From contig CAZEQD010000002.1 in assembly GCA_964514305.1 (NCBI GenBank), forward strand, positions 24,581-88,580: 64,000 nucleotides of DNA, given 5' to 3'. This document shows positions 34,588-42,894 of the stretch, one piece after another. The first letter of the stretch is position 1. The number at the start of each line of letters is the position of its first letter. A program made the translations under genes and the position numbers. Origin of the DNA: CAZEQD01 sp964514305. Lineage in GTDB: Bacteria > Acidobacteriota > Aminicenantia > Aminicenantales > Aminicenantaceae. The notes beneath the pieces were generated by a model. It was not told the DNA's origin. It was given only the letters and a program-made list of their open reading frames with translations, and searched no databases.

Positions 34588-37071
34588 TTAAATAACAATG
34601 TTTATCAGTTTATTTTTAACATAGATAACCCTTCTGACTTTTTTTCCTCTGATAAATTTCTGGACGCGTTCCAGGTTCAGGGCTCTTTCTTTAATCTCCT
34701 CTTGGTTTAACTCCCTCTCCACCTCTAATTTATCCCTTAATTTGCCATTAATTTGGATGACTATAGCTAGCCTCTCTTCCTGAGCCAATTGAGGCTCATA
34801 GGAAGGCCAAGAAGTTTTTATAAGAAAATCTTCATGTCCCATTTTCTGCCAAAGTTCCTGAGAGAAATGAGGTGCAAAGGGAGAGAGAAGAATCACCAAT
34901 TTTTCCATGGCTTCCCTCAATGACTGCCGACCCAGCCTGGTTTTAATCAATTCATCCCTTTCACTCTTCATTAGATTAAAAAGTTCCATCAATGAGCTTA
35001 TCGCTGTATTAAAATGGAATCTCTCCTCGATATCTTGGCTGACCTTTTTTATAGTTTGGTGAGTTTTAATTCTAAGCTGGAGAGAAGGAATATTCCTTCC
35101 TCTTTCGACTTCAGTTTGATTCTCCTCTTGTCTAAAGAGGTCTAAATTCTCCCCATAAAAAGCCCAAACTCGGTTTAAAAATCTAAAACAGCCCTCAATT
35201 CCCTTTTCATTCCAGGCAAATTCTTTCTCTGGAGGAGCAGCAAAAAGAATAAAAAGTCTTAAGGTGTCAGCTCCATATTTGCTGATCATGTCATCAGGGT
35301 CAACTACGTTTCCCTTTGACTTCGACATTTTAGCTCCGTCTTTGGTGACCATTCCTTGAGCTAAAAGTCTTGGAAAAGGCTCATCCAATTTGGTCAGGCC
35401 AAAATCTCTTAAAAACTTACAGAAAAAGCGGGCATAAATAAGATGAAGAATGGCATGCTCAACTCCACCTATATAGAGGTCTACCGGCAGCCAGTAATCG
35501 ACCTTCTGAGGATTAAAGGGGAGCTTGCTTTCCTGAGGTGAAGTATAACGGAAATGGTACCAGGAAGAGTCGAAGAAAGTATCCATGGTGTCGGTTTCTC
35601 TTTTTGCCTTCCCTCCACATTTGGGACATCTTGTCTCGACAAAGCTTTTTACTTTGGACAAGGGAGAGCCTTCTTCTCCTTTAAACTCAACTTCATAAGG
35701 AAGAACTACTGGCAGTTCATCATAAGGAACAGGGACAATTCCACAATGCTGGCAGTAAACAACAGGAATCGGTGTTCCCCAATAGCGCTGGCGGGAAATC
35801 CCCCAATCGCGAAGCCTATAAAGAACGCTTTTACGGCCGAATTTTTTTTGAGTTGCATAGCGGACCATCTCTTCGGCCGCCTGAGAGGAAGATTTGTTGG
35901 AAAAAGGTCCAGAATTGACTACAATCCCATAATCCTCAAAGGCCTTATCTGATTCTGAAGGAGGAGGCTGTCCCTCAGGCACAATGACTACCTTAATAGG
36001 TAAAGAATATTTGCGGGCAAAATCAAAATCCCTCTGATCGTGGGCAGGAACAGCCATAATGGCTCCAGTTCCATATTCCATCAACACATAATTGGCAATC
36101 CAGATAGGAATTTCCTGACCGTTGAAGGGATTGATAGCTTTTTTGCCGGTATCAATACCTTCTTTTTCAGCCTCTCCCAAATCTTTTTTAAGATGGCGCT
36201 CAGCTAAACTCTTCTCTATCCATCTTTCTAACTTATCTCTGTGAGCTGAATCAGCTATCAATTGCCGGCCTAAAGGATGCTCTGGCGAGAGAACCAAAAA
36301 AGTAGCCCCATAAATAGTGTCCAGGCGAGTGGTAAAGACTTCGATAGATTGTCTGGATCCTTTAAGGGGAAAACTAACGTGGGCTCCAACACTTTTGCCT
36401 ATCCAGTTTTTCTGCATTATGAGGACATGTTCAGGCCATTTTTCTAACTCCTGGTGGCCGGCCAGGAGTTCTTCAGCATAATCTGAAATCTTAAGAAACC
36501 ATTGCTCCATCTCTTTCTGCCTAACTTCAGAATCACAGCGCCAACAGCGCTCGCCAATTACTTGCTCATTAGCCAGAACCGTCTGGCAGCGGGGACACCA
36601 ATTTACCCAGCTCTTCTTGCGGTAAGCCAAACCTTTCTCTAACATTTTCAAAAAAATCCACTGGTTCCATTTGTAGTATTCAGGCAAGCAGGTATTGACT
36701 TCTCTCGACCAATCATAACTGAAGCCCAATCTTTTTAACTGCTTTTTCATATGAGCAATATTGGCCAAGGTCCAATCCTGAGGGTGAACTTCCTGAGTTA
36801 TAGCCGCATTTTCGGCTGGCATTCCCAAAGCGTCCCAGCCGATAGGGTGAAGGACATTATATCCCTTCATGAACTTGTAACGGGCTATGACATCACCGAT
36901 TGAGTAATTTCTGACTTGACCCATGTGGATTCTGCCTGAGGGATAAGGATACATTTCCAGACAATAATATTTCGTTCTTTGGGGATTTTCGGAAGCTTTA
37001 TATACCTCTTCTTTTTCCCAAATCTTTTGCCACTTTTCTTCAATTGCTTGGAAATTATAGTCTTCGCTCAT
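34588..37071 (-). CDS. leuS: Leucyl-tRNA synthetase
   Basis: The 827-residue class I synthetase has PYPSGRIHMGQVRNY (HIGH-like motif, near 42-56), a zinc-finger region with CPRC and CWRC near 160-180, the CP1 editing domain (about 220-410) with TTRLDTIYGATF, and KMSKSKGNVVDPD near 577. The C-terminal extension domain ends KVRRVIYVKNKLINIVI. Length is slightly short of E. coli LeuRS (860). It is first in leuS-lptE-holA. The start has no strong ribosome site. Confidence 0.96.
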   Translation of the reverse strand: MSEDYNFQAIEEKWQKIWEKEEVYKASENPQRTKYYCLEMYPYPSGRIHMGQVRNYSIGDVIARYKFMKGYNVLHPIGWDALGMPAENAAITQEVHPQDWTLANIAHMKKQLKRLGFSYDWSREVNTCLPEYYKWNQWIFLKMLEKGLAYRKKSWVNWCPRCQTVLANEQVIGERCWRCDSEVRQKEMEQWFLKISDYAEELLAGHQELEKWPEHVLIMQKNWIGKSVGAHVSFPLKGSRQSIEVFTTRLDTIYGATFLVLSPEHPLGRQLIADSAHRDKLERWIEKSLAERHLKKDLGEAEKEGIDTGKKAINPFNGQEIPIWIANYVLMEYGTGAIMAVPAHDQRDFDFARKYSLPIKVVIVPEGQPPPSESDKAFEDYGIVVNSGPFSNKSSSQAAEEMVRYATQKKFGRKSVLYRLRDWGISRQRYWGTPIPVVYCQHCGIVPVPYDELPVVLPYEVEFKGEEGSPLSKVKSFVETRCPKCGGKAKRETDTMDTFFDSSWYHFRYTSPQESKLPFNPQKVDYWLPVDLYIGGVEHAILHLIYARFFCKFLRDFGLTKLDEPFPRLLAQGMVTKDGAKMSKSKGNVVDPDDMISKYGADTLRLFILFAAPPEKEFAWNEKGIEGCFRFLNRVWAFYGENLDLFRQEENQTEVERGRNIPSLQLRIKTHQTIKKVSQDIEERFHFNTAISSLMELFNLMKSERDELIKTRLGRQSLREAMEKLVILLSPFAPHFSQELWQKMGHEDFLIKTSWPSYEPQLAQEERLAIVIQINGKLRDKLEVERELNQEEIKERALNLERVQKFIRGKKVRRVIYVKNKLINIVI

Positions 37072-37145
37072 TTCTTGGTTCTTTCTTTGTTATCAATAGG
37101 GCTAATTACAAAGAAGTAATAAAGCCATTATAAAATCAATCATAA

Positions 37146-37174
37146 ATATTAATTTTAACCTCTTTAAAAGTCAA
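37146..37174 (-). promoter_or_regulatory. Candidate leuS promoter
   Basis: On the minus strand TTGACT (37174-37169) and TAATAT (37151-37146) are 17 bases apart, about 75 bases before leuS. The plus strand carries TTGACA at 37188-37193 facing the ABC importer genes, but no good -10 box follows it. Confidence 0.45.
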
Positions 37175-37249
37175 GGCAACAGAGAACTTGACAAACAACT
37201 GCTTTTCTGCCAAGAATGAGGACTCAAAGGATAAATACTTAAATATAGA

Positions 37250-37271
37250 TTGAGGCTTTTTTAAAGCTCAA
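37250..37271 (+). promoter_or_regulatory. Hairpin just upstream of the ABC importer operon
   Basis: TTGAGGCTTT and AAAGCTCAA form a stem with one bulged G and a short T loop, followed by CGCTTTTTCC. It lies 16 bases before the ATPase start. It could act as an attenuator or be an incidental palindrome. No cobalamin riboswitch sequence is visible in the 37072-37287 gap. Confidence 0.3.
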
Positions 37272-37287
37272 CGCTTTTTCCTTAATT

Positions 37288-38082
37288 ATGTCAATTCTTG
37301 AAGTTAAACACCTTTCTGCCGGCTATGAAAGAGAACATGTGATTAGAGACATTTCTTTCTCTTTGGAGCAAGGAGAATTTGTTTCTATCCTGGGACGAAA
37401 TGGTTCCGGTAAAAGCACTTTAATTAAAGCCCTGCAGCGGATGCTGAAAAATGCCGAGGGCGAGGTTAAAATCGATGGCCAAAACATCTCTTCTTTGCAA
37501 CCTCGCCAATTGGCCAAAAAGATTGCCTATGTCCCTCAGATATTTGATTTCTCTTTTGAATTCAGGGTGGAAGAAATTGTAGTTATGGGCAGATACATCC
37601 ACCAGTCGCGATTGAGCCGGGCTTCAGCCTCTGATCAGCTGGTTATTGAAGAAGTTATGGATCTAACTCAGGTATCTCATCTAAAAAATAAAAAAATCGC
37701 CCATTTAAGTGGTGGCGAACGCCAGAGAGTCTTTATTGCCAGGGCTCTTGCCCAAGATACACCTTTAATTTTTCTGGATGAACCCAGTTCACATCTAGAC
37801 ATCAATTATCAACTAGAAATCTATCAAATACTAAAACAACTTCAGCAAGAAAAAGGGAAAACTATTCTGACAACTGAACATAATATCAATCTGGCCATTC
37901 CCTATTCCCAGCGATTGCTCTTCCTTAAAAACGGGAAAATTCATGCGGAAGGCAGCCCCCAAAAATTAATTACCAAAACCCTTATTAAAGACGTCTTCGG
38001 AGCAGAGGTAGAAATTAGAGATAATCCTCATTCTCATTTACCTGAAATCTCTTTAAACCCCAAATTTCTGAATAATCAATGA
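37288..38082 (+). CDS. ABC importer ATPase, FecCD/BtuCD type
   Basis: The 264-residue ATPase has Walker A GRNGSGKST at about 36-44, the Q-loop VPQIFDF, signature LSGGERQRVFIARAL near 141 and Walker B LIFLDEPSSHLD. It is of the BtuD/FecE/HmuV subclass. It overlaps the binding-protein gene by 4 bases, and the permease follows, giving a complete importer in one operon. Substrate could be cobalamin, a siderophore or haem. A cobalamin-dependent methylmalonyl-CoA mutase gene lies 5 kb downstream, which makes B12 plausible but does not prove it. Confidence 0.9.
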   Translation: MSILEVKHLSAGYEREHVIRDISFSLEQGEFVSILGRNGSGKSTLIKALQRMLKNAEGEVKIDGQNISSLQPRQLAKKIAYVPQIFDFSFEFRVEEIVVMGRYIHQSRLSRASASDQLVIEEVMDLTQVSHLKNKKIAHLSGGERQRVFIARALAQDTPLIFLDEPSSHLDINYQLEIYQILKQLQQEKGKTILTTEHNINLAIPYSQRLLFLKNGKIHAEGSPQKLITKTLIKDVFGAEVEIRDNPHSHLPEISLNPKFLNNQ

Positions 38083-38999
38083 GTTATCTAAAAACAAAAT
38101 TAAGTCTTAGCCTCGCTTTCTTTCTCCTCCTAACCTCTAACCTGACTGCCCAGACCAAAACTATTATAGATGCTTTAGGCCAACCCTTTTCCTTAAAAGC
38201 CTCTCCCCAAAGGATAATATCCTTGGCACCTAACATTACTGAGATTCTATTTGCTCTTGATTTAGGCCCAAAAATCGTGGCTGTAACTCGTTATTGCGAC
38301 TATCCTCCTCAGGCTCTTAGAAAAGAGAAAATTGGAGGAATGATAGATCCCAACCTGGAAAAAATTAAAGCCCTCAATCCTGATTTAATAATAGGCTTTC
38401 GAGGTAATCCTTTAAAAATGCTGGAGCGGATAAAAAGTTTAAATCTGCCTCTTTTTGTTTTAGAAATGGGTAATGAGCTGGAATCTGTTTTTCAGATTAT
38501 CAAAAAAATAGGCATAATTACCTATAAAGAAGAAAAAGCAGCTGCTCTTATCCAGAAAATGAGGAACAAATACCAAAAAATCAAACAGAATCTTCAATAT
38601 ATTCAACACTGGCCAAAAGTATTTTTTTCTCTTCACGGTTTTGGTCTCTGGACCTGTGGCCGTCATAGCTTCTTAGATACGCTCTTAAGAGAAGCCAAGG
38701 GAATAAATATTGCTGGCCGTATAAACAGAAAGTGGCTCGTTTTCAATCGAGAGCAGCTAATTCATGAAAATCCAGAAATAATTATCATTGTCTCCAAATC
38801 GCCAAAGCAGTTTGCCCAGGCAAAAGAGTGGATAACCAATGAAAAATCTTTTCATAGGGTCAGGGCAGTCGTTAGCCACCACCTATATTATCTAGATGAA
38901 AATATGGCCACTAGGCCAGGTCCCCGCCTTATAGACGCTCTCCAAGAGCTGGCCCGTCTTCTTCATCCTCAATTCTTTGAAAACTGCTACTCAAAATGA
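38079..38999 (+). CDS. Periplasmic substrate-binding protein, BtuF-like
   Basis: The 306-residue precursor has a Sec signal (about 1-25, ending LTAQ) and the two-lobed helical-backbone fold of BtuF/FepB proteins. Key segments are RIISLAPNITEILFALDLG near 45, VAVTRYCDYPPQA near 68 and LNPDLIIGFRG near 108. The VTRYCDYP segment is typical of BtuF-type proteins and favours cobalamin. There is no lipobox, so it would be a soluble periplasmic protein. It overlaps both neighbours by 4 bases. Confidence 0.88.
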   Translation: MSYLKTKLSLSLAFFLLLTSNLTAQTKTIIDALGQPFSLKASPQRIISLAPNITEILFALDLGPKIVAVTRYCDYPPQALRKEKIGGMIDPNLEKIKALNPDLIIGFRGNPLKMLERIKSLNLPLFVLEMGNELESVFQIIKKIGIITYKEEKAAALIQKMRNKYQKIKQNLQYIQHWPKVFFSLHGFGLWTCGRHSFLDTLLREAKGINIAGRINRKWLVFNREQLIHENPEIIIIVSKSPKQFAQAKEWITNEKSFHRVRAVVSHHLYYLDENMATRPGPRLIDALQELARLLHPQFFENCYSK

Positions 39000-39982
39000 A
39001 GTCAAAAAGATTTGAACTATTCTTCATTCTGATTGTCCTTCTCTTAGCTGGATTGTTATTGTCTCTGCTGGTCGGCCCAGTTCCCACCAAAATCCACCAC
39101 CTCTGGAGTTTTATTTTCAACCACGATCAAACTTATGCTCCCATTTTCCTTGACCTCAGGTTATCACGGGCCCTGCTGGCTTTCCTAGTTGGAGCCAGCC
39201 TTTCTCTATCTGGAGCAATTCTGCAGGGCTATTTTCAAAATCCAATGGCGGGCCCTTTTGTCGTTGGAGTTTCATCAGGAGCTTCCTTAGGAGCTGTTCT
39301 GGCCATTTATATTGGCCTCAATTTTCAGTTGTTTGGATTTTCTCTTCAGAGTATTTTCGCCTTCGCCTCGGGTTTTGTTCTTGTCTATTTTGTCTATTTG
39401 CTGTCCCAGCGGAATGGACTATTTAAACTAGAAACGCTGCTTTTAACTGGAATTGCGGCCGGTGCTTTAGCTTCCTCTCTAACCTCTTTTTTTATATTCA
39501 TAAAATCAGATTCTTTCCAACAAGCCGTATTTTGGCTTTTAGGCAGTTTCTCTCTAGCTGACTGGAGTCAGATTGCAGTTATAGCCCCTTATTTTGTCCT
39601 TTGCCTGGTTGGAGCCCAATGGATGGCTAAAGATATGAATCTTTTGGTTCTGGGAGATGAAGTAGCCCAATCTCTTGGTTGTTCTGTCAAAAGAGTAAGA
39701 AAAATTTTTCTGGCTCTTTCCACACTTCTGGCCGCCTCAGCCGTCTCTGTCAGTGGTATCATCGGTTTTGTCGGTCTGATTATTCCTCATCTTATCCGCC
39801 TTCTCATCGGACCAGACCACCGTTATCTTTTTTTCTTTTCCTGTTTAGCCGGAGGGGTATTTCTGGTTTATTCAGACCTTGTTGCCCGGACTATTCTTTT
39901 TCCAACCGAACTGCCCATAGGTATTATAACCTCCGGCATCGGTGCCCCTTTCTTTATCTACCTCCTCAATCATAAAAGATAA
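38996..39982 (+). CDS. ABC importer permease, FecCD/BtuC family
   Basis: The 328-residue permease has about ten membrane helices and the FecCD family segments LRLSRALLAFLVGASLSLSG (near 52), GYFQNPMAGPFVVGVSSGA (near 78) and GIIGFVGLIIPHLIRLLIG (near 255), the last carrying the coupling helix for the ATPase. It is the third gene of the importer operon and overlaps the binding protein by 4 bases. It is followed by a 60-base gap without an evident terminator. Confidence 0.92.
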   Translation: MKSKRFELFFILIVLLLAGLLLSLLVGPVPTKIHHLWSFIFNHDQTYAPIFLDLRLSRALLAFLVGASLSLSGAILQGYFQNPMAGPFVVGVSSGASLGAVLAIYIGLNFQLFGFSLQSIFAFASGFVLVYFVYLLSQRNGLFKLETLLLTGIAAGALASSLTSFFIFIKSDSFQQAVFWLLGSFSLADWSQIAVIAPYFVLCLVGAQWMAKDMNLLVLGDEVAQSLGCSVKRVRKIFLALSTLLAASAVSVSGIIGFVGLIIPHLIRLLIGPDHRYLFFFSCLAGGVFLVYSDLVARTILFPTELPIGIITSGIGAPFFIYLLNHKR

Positions 39983-40062
39983 TAAAGGGAAGTGTCCACC
40001 TTCAACCGGCCTCTGTTTTGCTTGCCGCTCCATAAAGCTAAATGTTACAATTAATTACACTC

Positions 40063-40641
40063 ATGAAATTTCTGTTTGTTCAAGACTATCATCATAAATA
40101 CCGCTATTTCTGTTTAGAACAGAGTTCACAAATTCAGGTTAAGTTTTCTCGCTGGCAAAAAATTTGGGATAAAGCCAGAAAAAAATTAATGCTCCTCCCA
40201 GCTAAAGAGATCCATCAGGAACAAGCTTTAGCCCGGGCTTTAAAACTTGAGGAAGAAAATGTCCAAATAATGGTTTCAGGCCTTCTTTCTCCCAAAAAAT
40301 TAAAAAGTAAGTTTTACTTTTTTCTCCAAAAACAAAGGACAAAGCATATTTTCTTTCTTATAGGCGAGACTCTTCTCCTTCCTCTTAGCGGTTTGGCCGC
40401 TATTCTTCCCGGCCCAAATGTCTTTTTTGGGGTTCTGGCACTGCTAATGATTACCCATTGGCAGGCCTTAAGAGGAACAAACCGCCTTCTGAAAAAAACA
40501 CCACAATTCATTCCCACCTCGCTTCTTAAGGAATGGGAAGAGGCTCTAAAATTAGAAAAAGAAGAGCATTTAATTTCAATATTGGATAAAATATCTTCTG
40601 CTTACGGTCTTCCCCATATCCGTAAGCTGCTCTGGAAATAA
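40063..40641 (+). CDS. Membrane protein resembling the K+/H+-exchange-related (Mit_KHE1) family
   Basis: The 192-residue protein begins MKFLFVQDYHHKYRYFCLEQ, and has one or two central hydrophobic segments (about 108-150) containing LPLSGLAAILPGPNVFFG. The LPGPNVFF segment and the N-terminal pattern resemble the mitochondrial K+-H+ exchange-related family (Pfam Mit_KHE1). I recall that resemblance from motif only and cannot score it. I place the start at the ATG at 40063 rather than 40042 because the former opens with the family-like motif; neither has a ribosome site. A weak TTGCCG-18-TACAAT promoter lies at 40022-40051. Function is uncertain. Confidence 0.5.
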   Translation: MKFLFVQDYHHKYRYFCLEQSSQIQVKFSRWQKIWDKARKKLMLLPAKEIHQEQALARALKLEEENVQIMVSGLLSPKKLKSKFYFFLQKQRTKHIFFLIGETLLLPLSGLAAILPGPNVFFGVLALLMITHWQALRGTNRLLKKTPQFIPTSLLKEWEEALKLEKEEHLISILDKISSAYGLPHIRKLLWK

Positions 40642-40684
40642 ATTAAATTGGCCTCAAGCTTTGTTTAATATCCTTATTCCTCAT

Positions 40685-40711
40685 GGCCTGCAGGGGACAG
40701 CAAGCCTTACA
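40685..40711 (+). repeat. Short REP-like hairpin, member 3
   Basis: GGCCTGC (40685-40691) pairs with GCAAGCC (40700-40706) around AGGGGACA, followed by TTACA. It has the same layout as the two hairpins at 25503 and 25565. It lies in the gap before the DUF948-like gene. Confidence 0.45.
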
Positions 40712-40743
40712 GGTATCATTGTTTACGCTCTACATTTATCTAT

Positions 40744-40772
40744 TTGACAAAGGCAAGCTTTTATTTTATCTA
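40744..40772 (+). promoter_or_regulatory. Candidate promoter, leaderless arrangement
   Basis: TTGACA (40744-40749) and TATCTA (40767-40772) are 17 bases apart. The chosen start codon at 40782 is only 10 bases after the -10 box and lacks a ribosome site. Confidence 0.45.
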
Positions 40773-40781
40773 ATAAGTGCG

Positions 40782-41159
40782 ATGTCGTTGACCTTAAATC
40801 AATTTGTTTTATTAGTGATTACTATCGCTGTAGTTGTAGCTGTCACTTTTCTGGTTATTTTTTTGTTTCAATTAAGAAAAACAGCCAAAGAAGGCGAGCA
40901 AACATTAAAAGATCTTCGGCTCCTTATTCAGAATTTCAATGAAACCAATCAAAGGTTTAGATCTAAAGTTGAAGATATGGGCGAAATTGTTGAAGTAACC
41001 AAAAATGCTGCTTCCAGTTTCTCTGAAATCCTGTGGTTTCTAGCCACTAAAATCATTAAACCCACTTCCAGATATTGGCCTTTCCTCTTTCCCTTCATTC
41101 GCCTCGGTTGGCGGCAATTAAAAAGAAAAAAAAGAAAGGAGGCAAAAAATGGCAAATAA
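40782..41159 (+). CDS. DUF948-like single-span membrane protein
   Basis: The 125-residue protein has an N-terminal membrane helix (about 7-30, FVLLVITIAVVVAVTFLVI) followed by a helical coiled-coil region (about 31-80) and a basic C-terminus. This resembles DUF948 proteins, which often precede YtxH proteins, as here. A longer frame starts at 40683, but the extra residues cover a REP-like hairpin and a promoter, so I chose the ATG at 40782. It overlaps the ytxH-like gene by 11 bases. Role unknown; stress or envelope-associated is only a guess from neighbours. Confidence 0.65.
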   Translation: MSLTLNQFVLLVITIAVVVAVTFLVIFLFQLRKTAKEGEQTLKDLRLLIQNFNETNQRFRSKVEDMGEIVEVTKNAASSFSEILWFLATKIIKPTSRYWPFLFPFIRLGWRQLKRKKRKEAKNGK

Positions 41160-41475
41160 TAAAGGTTCAAGCGCTTTAGAAATCACTCTATCTTTTCTAG
41201 CGGGAGCTACGGCCGGTTTTCTGTTAGGTATCCTCTTTGCTCCTGCTAGCGGAGAAGAAACTCGTAAAAAAATTCAAGAACAAGCCACTAAAACCGGTGA
41301 AAAAGCCAAAGAAACATATGATAAAATTGCTCAGGAAGCCGAAAAAGGAATTAAAATTGTCAAAGAAAAAACCTCTGAAGGTTTAGAAGCTGTCAAAGAA
41401 TTCGTCGAGAAAAAAAAGGAAGAACTGACCAAAAAATCTCCCGAAGAAGCCAAACAAGGAGAAGTCAAAAAGTAA
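41149..41475 (+). CDS. YtxH-domain protein
   Basis: The 108-residue protein has a glycine-rich membrane segment near the N-terminus (FLAGATAGFLLGILFAPASG, about 16-35) followed by EETRKKIQEQ and a long Lys/Glu-rich helix with heptad-like spacing. This is the YtxH (general stress protein) pattern. A GGAGG ribosome site lies in the overlapping end of the preceding gene. The pair precedes enolase by 68 bases. Function of the family is poorly known. Confidence 0.8.
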   Translation: MANNKGSSALEITLSFLAGATAGFLLGILFAPASGEETRKKIQEQATKTGEKAKETYDKIAQEAEKGIKIVKEKTSEGLEAVKEFVEKKKEELTKKSPEEAKQGEVKK

Positions 41476-41543
41476 TTAACTCAGCCAAAAGACAATACCT
41501 TTTCTAATTAACTCCTGATAAAAACCAAAAAGGAGAAAGTCTA

Positions 41544-42839
41544 ATGGAAAAGACCATAATAACTAAAATCGAAGCTCAGGAAATCCTTGATTCCCGAGGC
41601 AATCCTACTATCCGCACTTTTGTCACCCTTAATTCAGGCATTGTGGGCAAAGCCTCAGTTCCTTCTGGAGCCTCCACTGGAAAACATGAAGCTCTCGAGT
41701 TGAGGGATGGCGACTCTTCTCGTTTTCTGGGGAAAGGAGTTCTCAAAGCTGTTTCTAACGTTGAGAATATTATTGCTCCTGAAATTATTGGCCGTAATGC
41801 TTTACACCAAGAAGAGATTGATAAACTTTTGATAGAATTAGATGGTACTCCTTCCAAAAAAAATTTAGGAGCTAACGCCATCCTATCAGTTTCCATGTCC
41901 GTAGCCAGCGCTGCCTCTAAATCTGTTGGCCAGCCTCTCTACCTATATCTAAGTGACAGTGAGAATTTCCGTTTGCCTGTGCCTCAAATTAATATCCTCA
42001 ATGGAGGCTCCCATGCTGATAATAATGTTGATATTCAAGAGTTTCTGATCGTCCCCGCCGGCAGGCCCAGCTTTTCCCAAGCCATCAGAGCTGCGGCTGA
42101 GGTTTTTCAAAACCTAAAAATTATTCTTCGTCAAAAAGGTTACAGCACGGCTGTGGGCGATGAAGGTGGTTTTGCTCCTAATCTCAAATCAAATGAAGAA
42201 GCTTTTGATCTAATCATGGCCAGTATTGAGAAGGCCGGTTATAGAGAAGGACAGGATATATTTTTAGCTATCGATGTGGCTGCTTCAGAATTATATTCTG
42301 ATAATAAATATATATTCAAAAAATCCACTGGAATGAGCAAAACAGCTGCAGAAATGATAGATTTTTACCAGAAACTGATTGAGAAATATCCTATTATTTC
42401 TATAGAAGACGGTTTGGCCGAGGATGATTGGACCGGCTGGAAAAAATTGACAGAAAGATTGGGTCAAAAAATACAGATTGTAGGTGATGACATTTTTGTC
42501 ACCAATCTTCAAAGATTTAAAAAAGGAATATCAGAAGGAATAGCCAATTCCATCCTCATCAAACTAAACCAGATAGGTACTTTAAGCGAAACTTTAGCCA
42601 CTATCAAATATGCTCATCAAGCGGGATATACAACTGTCATCTCCCATCGTTCAGGAGAAACAGAAGATACTTTTATTGCTGATTTAAGTGTGGCTGTTGA
42701 TTCTGGCCAAATAAAGACCGGTTCTTTGAGTCGAAGTGAAAGAGTGGCTAAATACAATCGTCTTCTTGAAATTGAAAGAGAATTAAAAGACAGAAGCCGC
42801 TATGCAGGCTCTCAAATCTTCGATAAATATTTATCCTAA
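41544..42839 (+). CDS. eno: Enolase
   Basis: Enolase interconverts 2-phosphoglycerate and PEP, which is also the phosphoryl donor of the PTS in this window. The 431-residue protein has [15 protein letters not shown] at 13-27, [15 protein letters not shown], the metal ligands in [23 protein letters not shown] and GDDIFVTN, and the catalytic lysine region [15 protein letters not shown]. Length matches enolase (432). An AAGGAGA ribosome site precedes the ATG. Confidence 0.96.
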   Translation: MEKTIITKIEAQEILDSRGNPTIRTFVTLNSGIVGKASVPSGASTGKHEALELRDGDSSRFLGKGVLKAVSNVENIIAPEIIGRNALHQEEIDKLLIELDGTPSKKNLGANAILSVSMSVASAASKSVGQPLYLYLSDSENFRLPVPQINILNGGSHADNNVDIQEFLIVPAGRPSFSQAIRAAAEVFQNLKIILRQKGYSTAVGDEGGFAPNLKSNEEAFDLIMASIEKAGYREGQDIFLAIDVAASELYSDNKYIFKKSTGMSKTAAEMIDFYQKLIEKYPIISIEDGLAEDDWTGWKKLTERLGQKIQIVGDDIFVTNLQRFKKGISEGIANSILIKLNQIGTLSETLATIKYAHQAGYTTVISHRSGETEDTFIADLSVAVDSGQIKTGSLSRSERVAKYNRLLEIERELKDRSRYAGSQIFDKYLS

Positions 42840-42894
42840 TTGAATATTCTGGCCTAATTTGCTTCTTTAGTAGATAATATGCTCTTCGGTAAAA

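Noticed and set aside
35554..35952. 132-codon frame antisense to leuS
   Set aside because: leuS is fully conserved on the other strand; no ribosome site or recognisable protein.
37072..37287. Possible cobalamin riboswitch before the importer
   Set aside because: No B12-box-like sequence or long paired leader was found; only a short hairpin at 37250.
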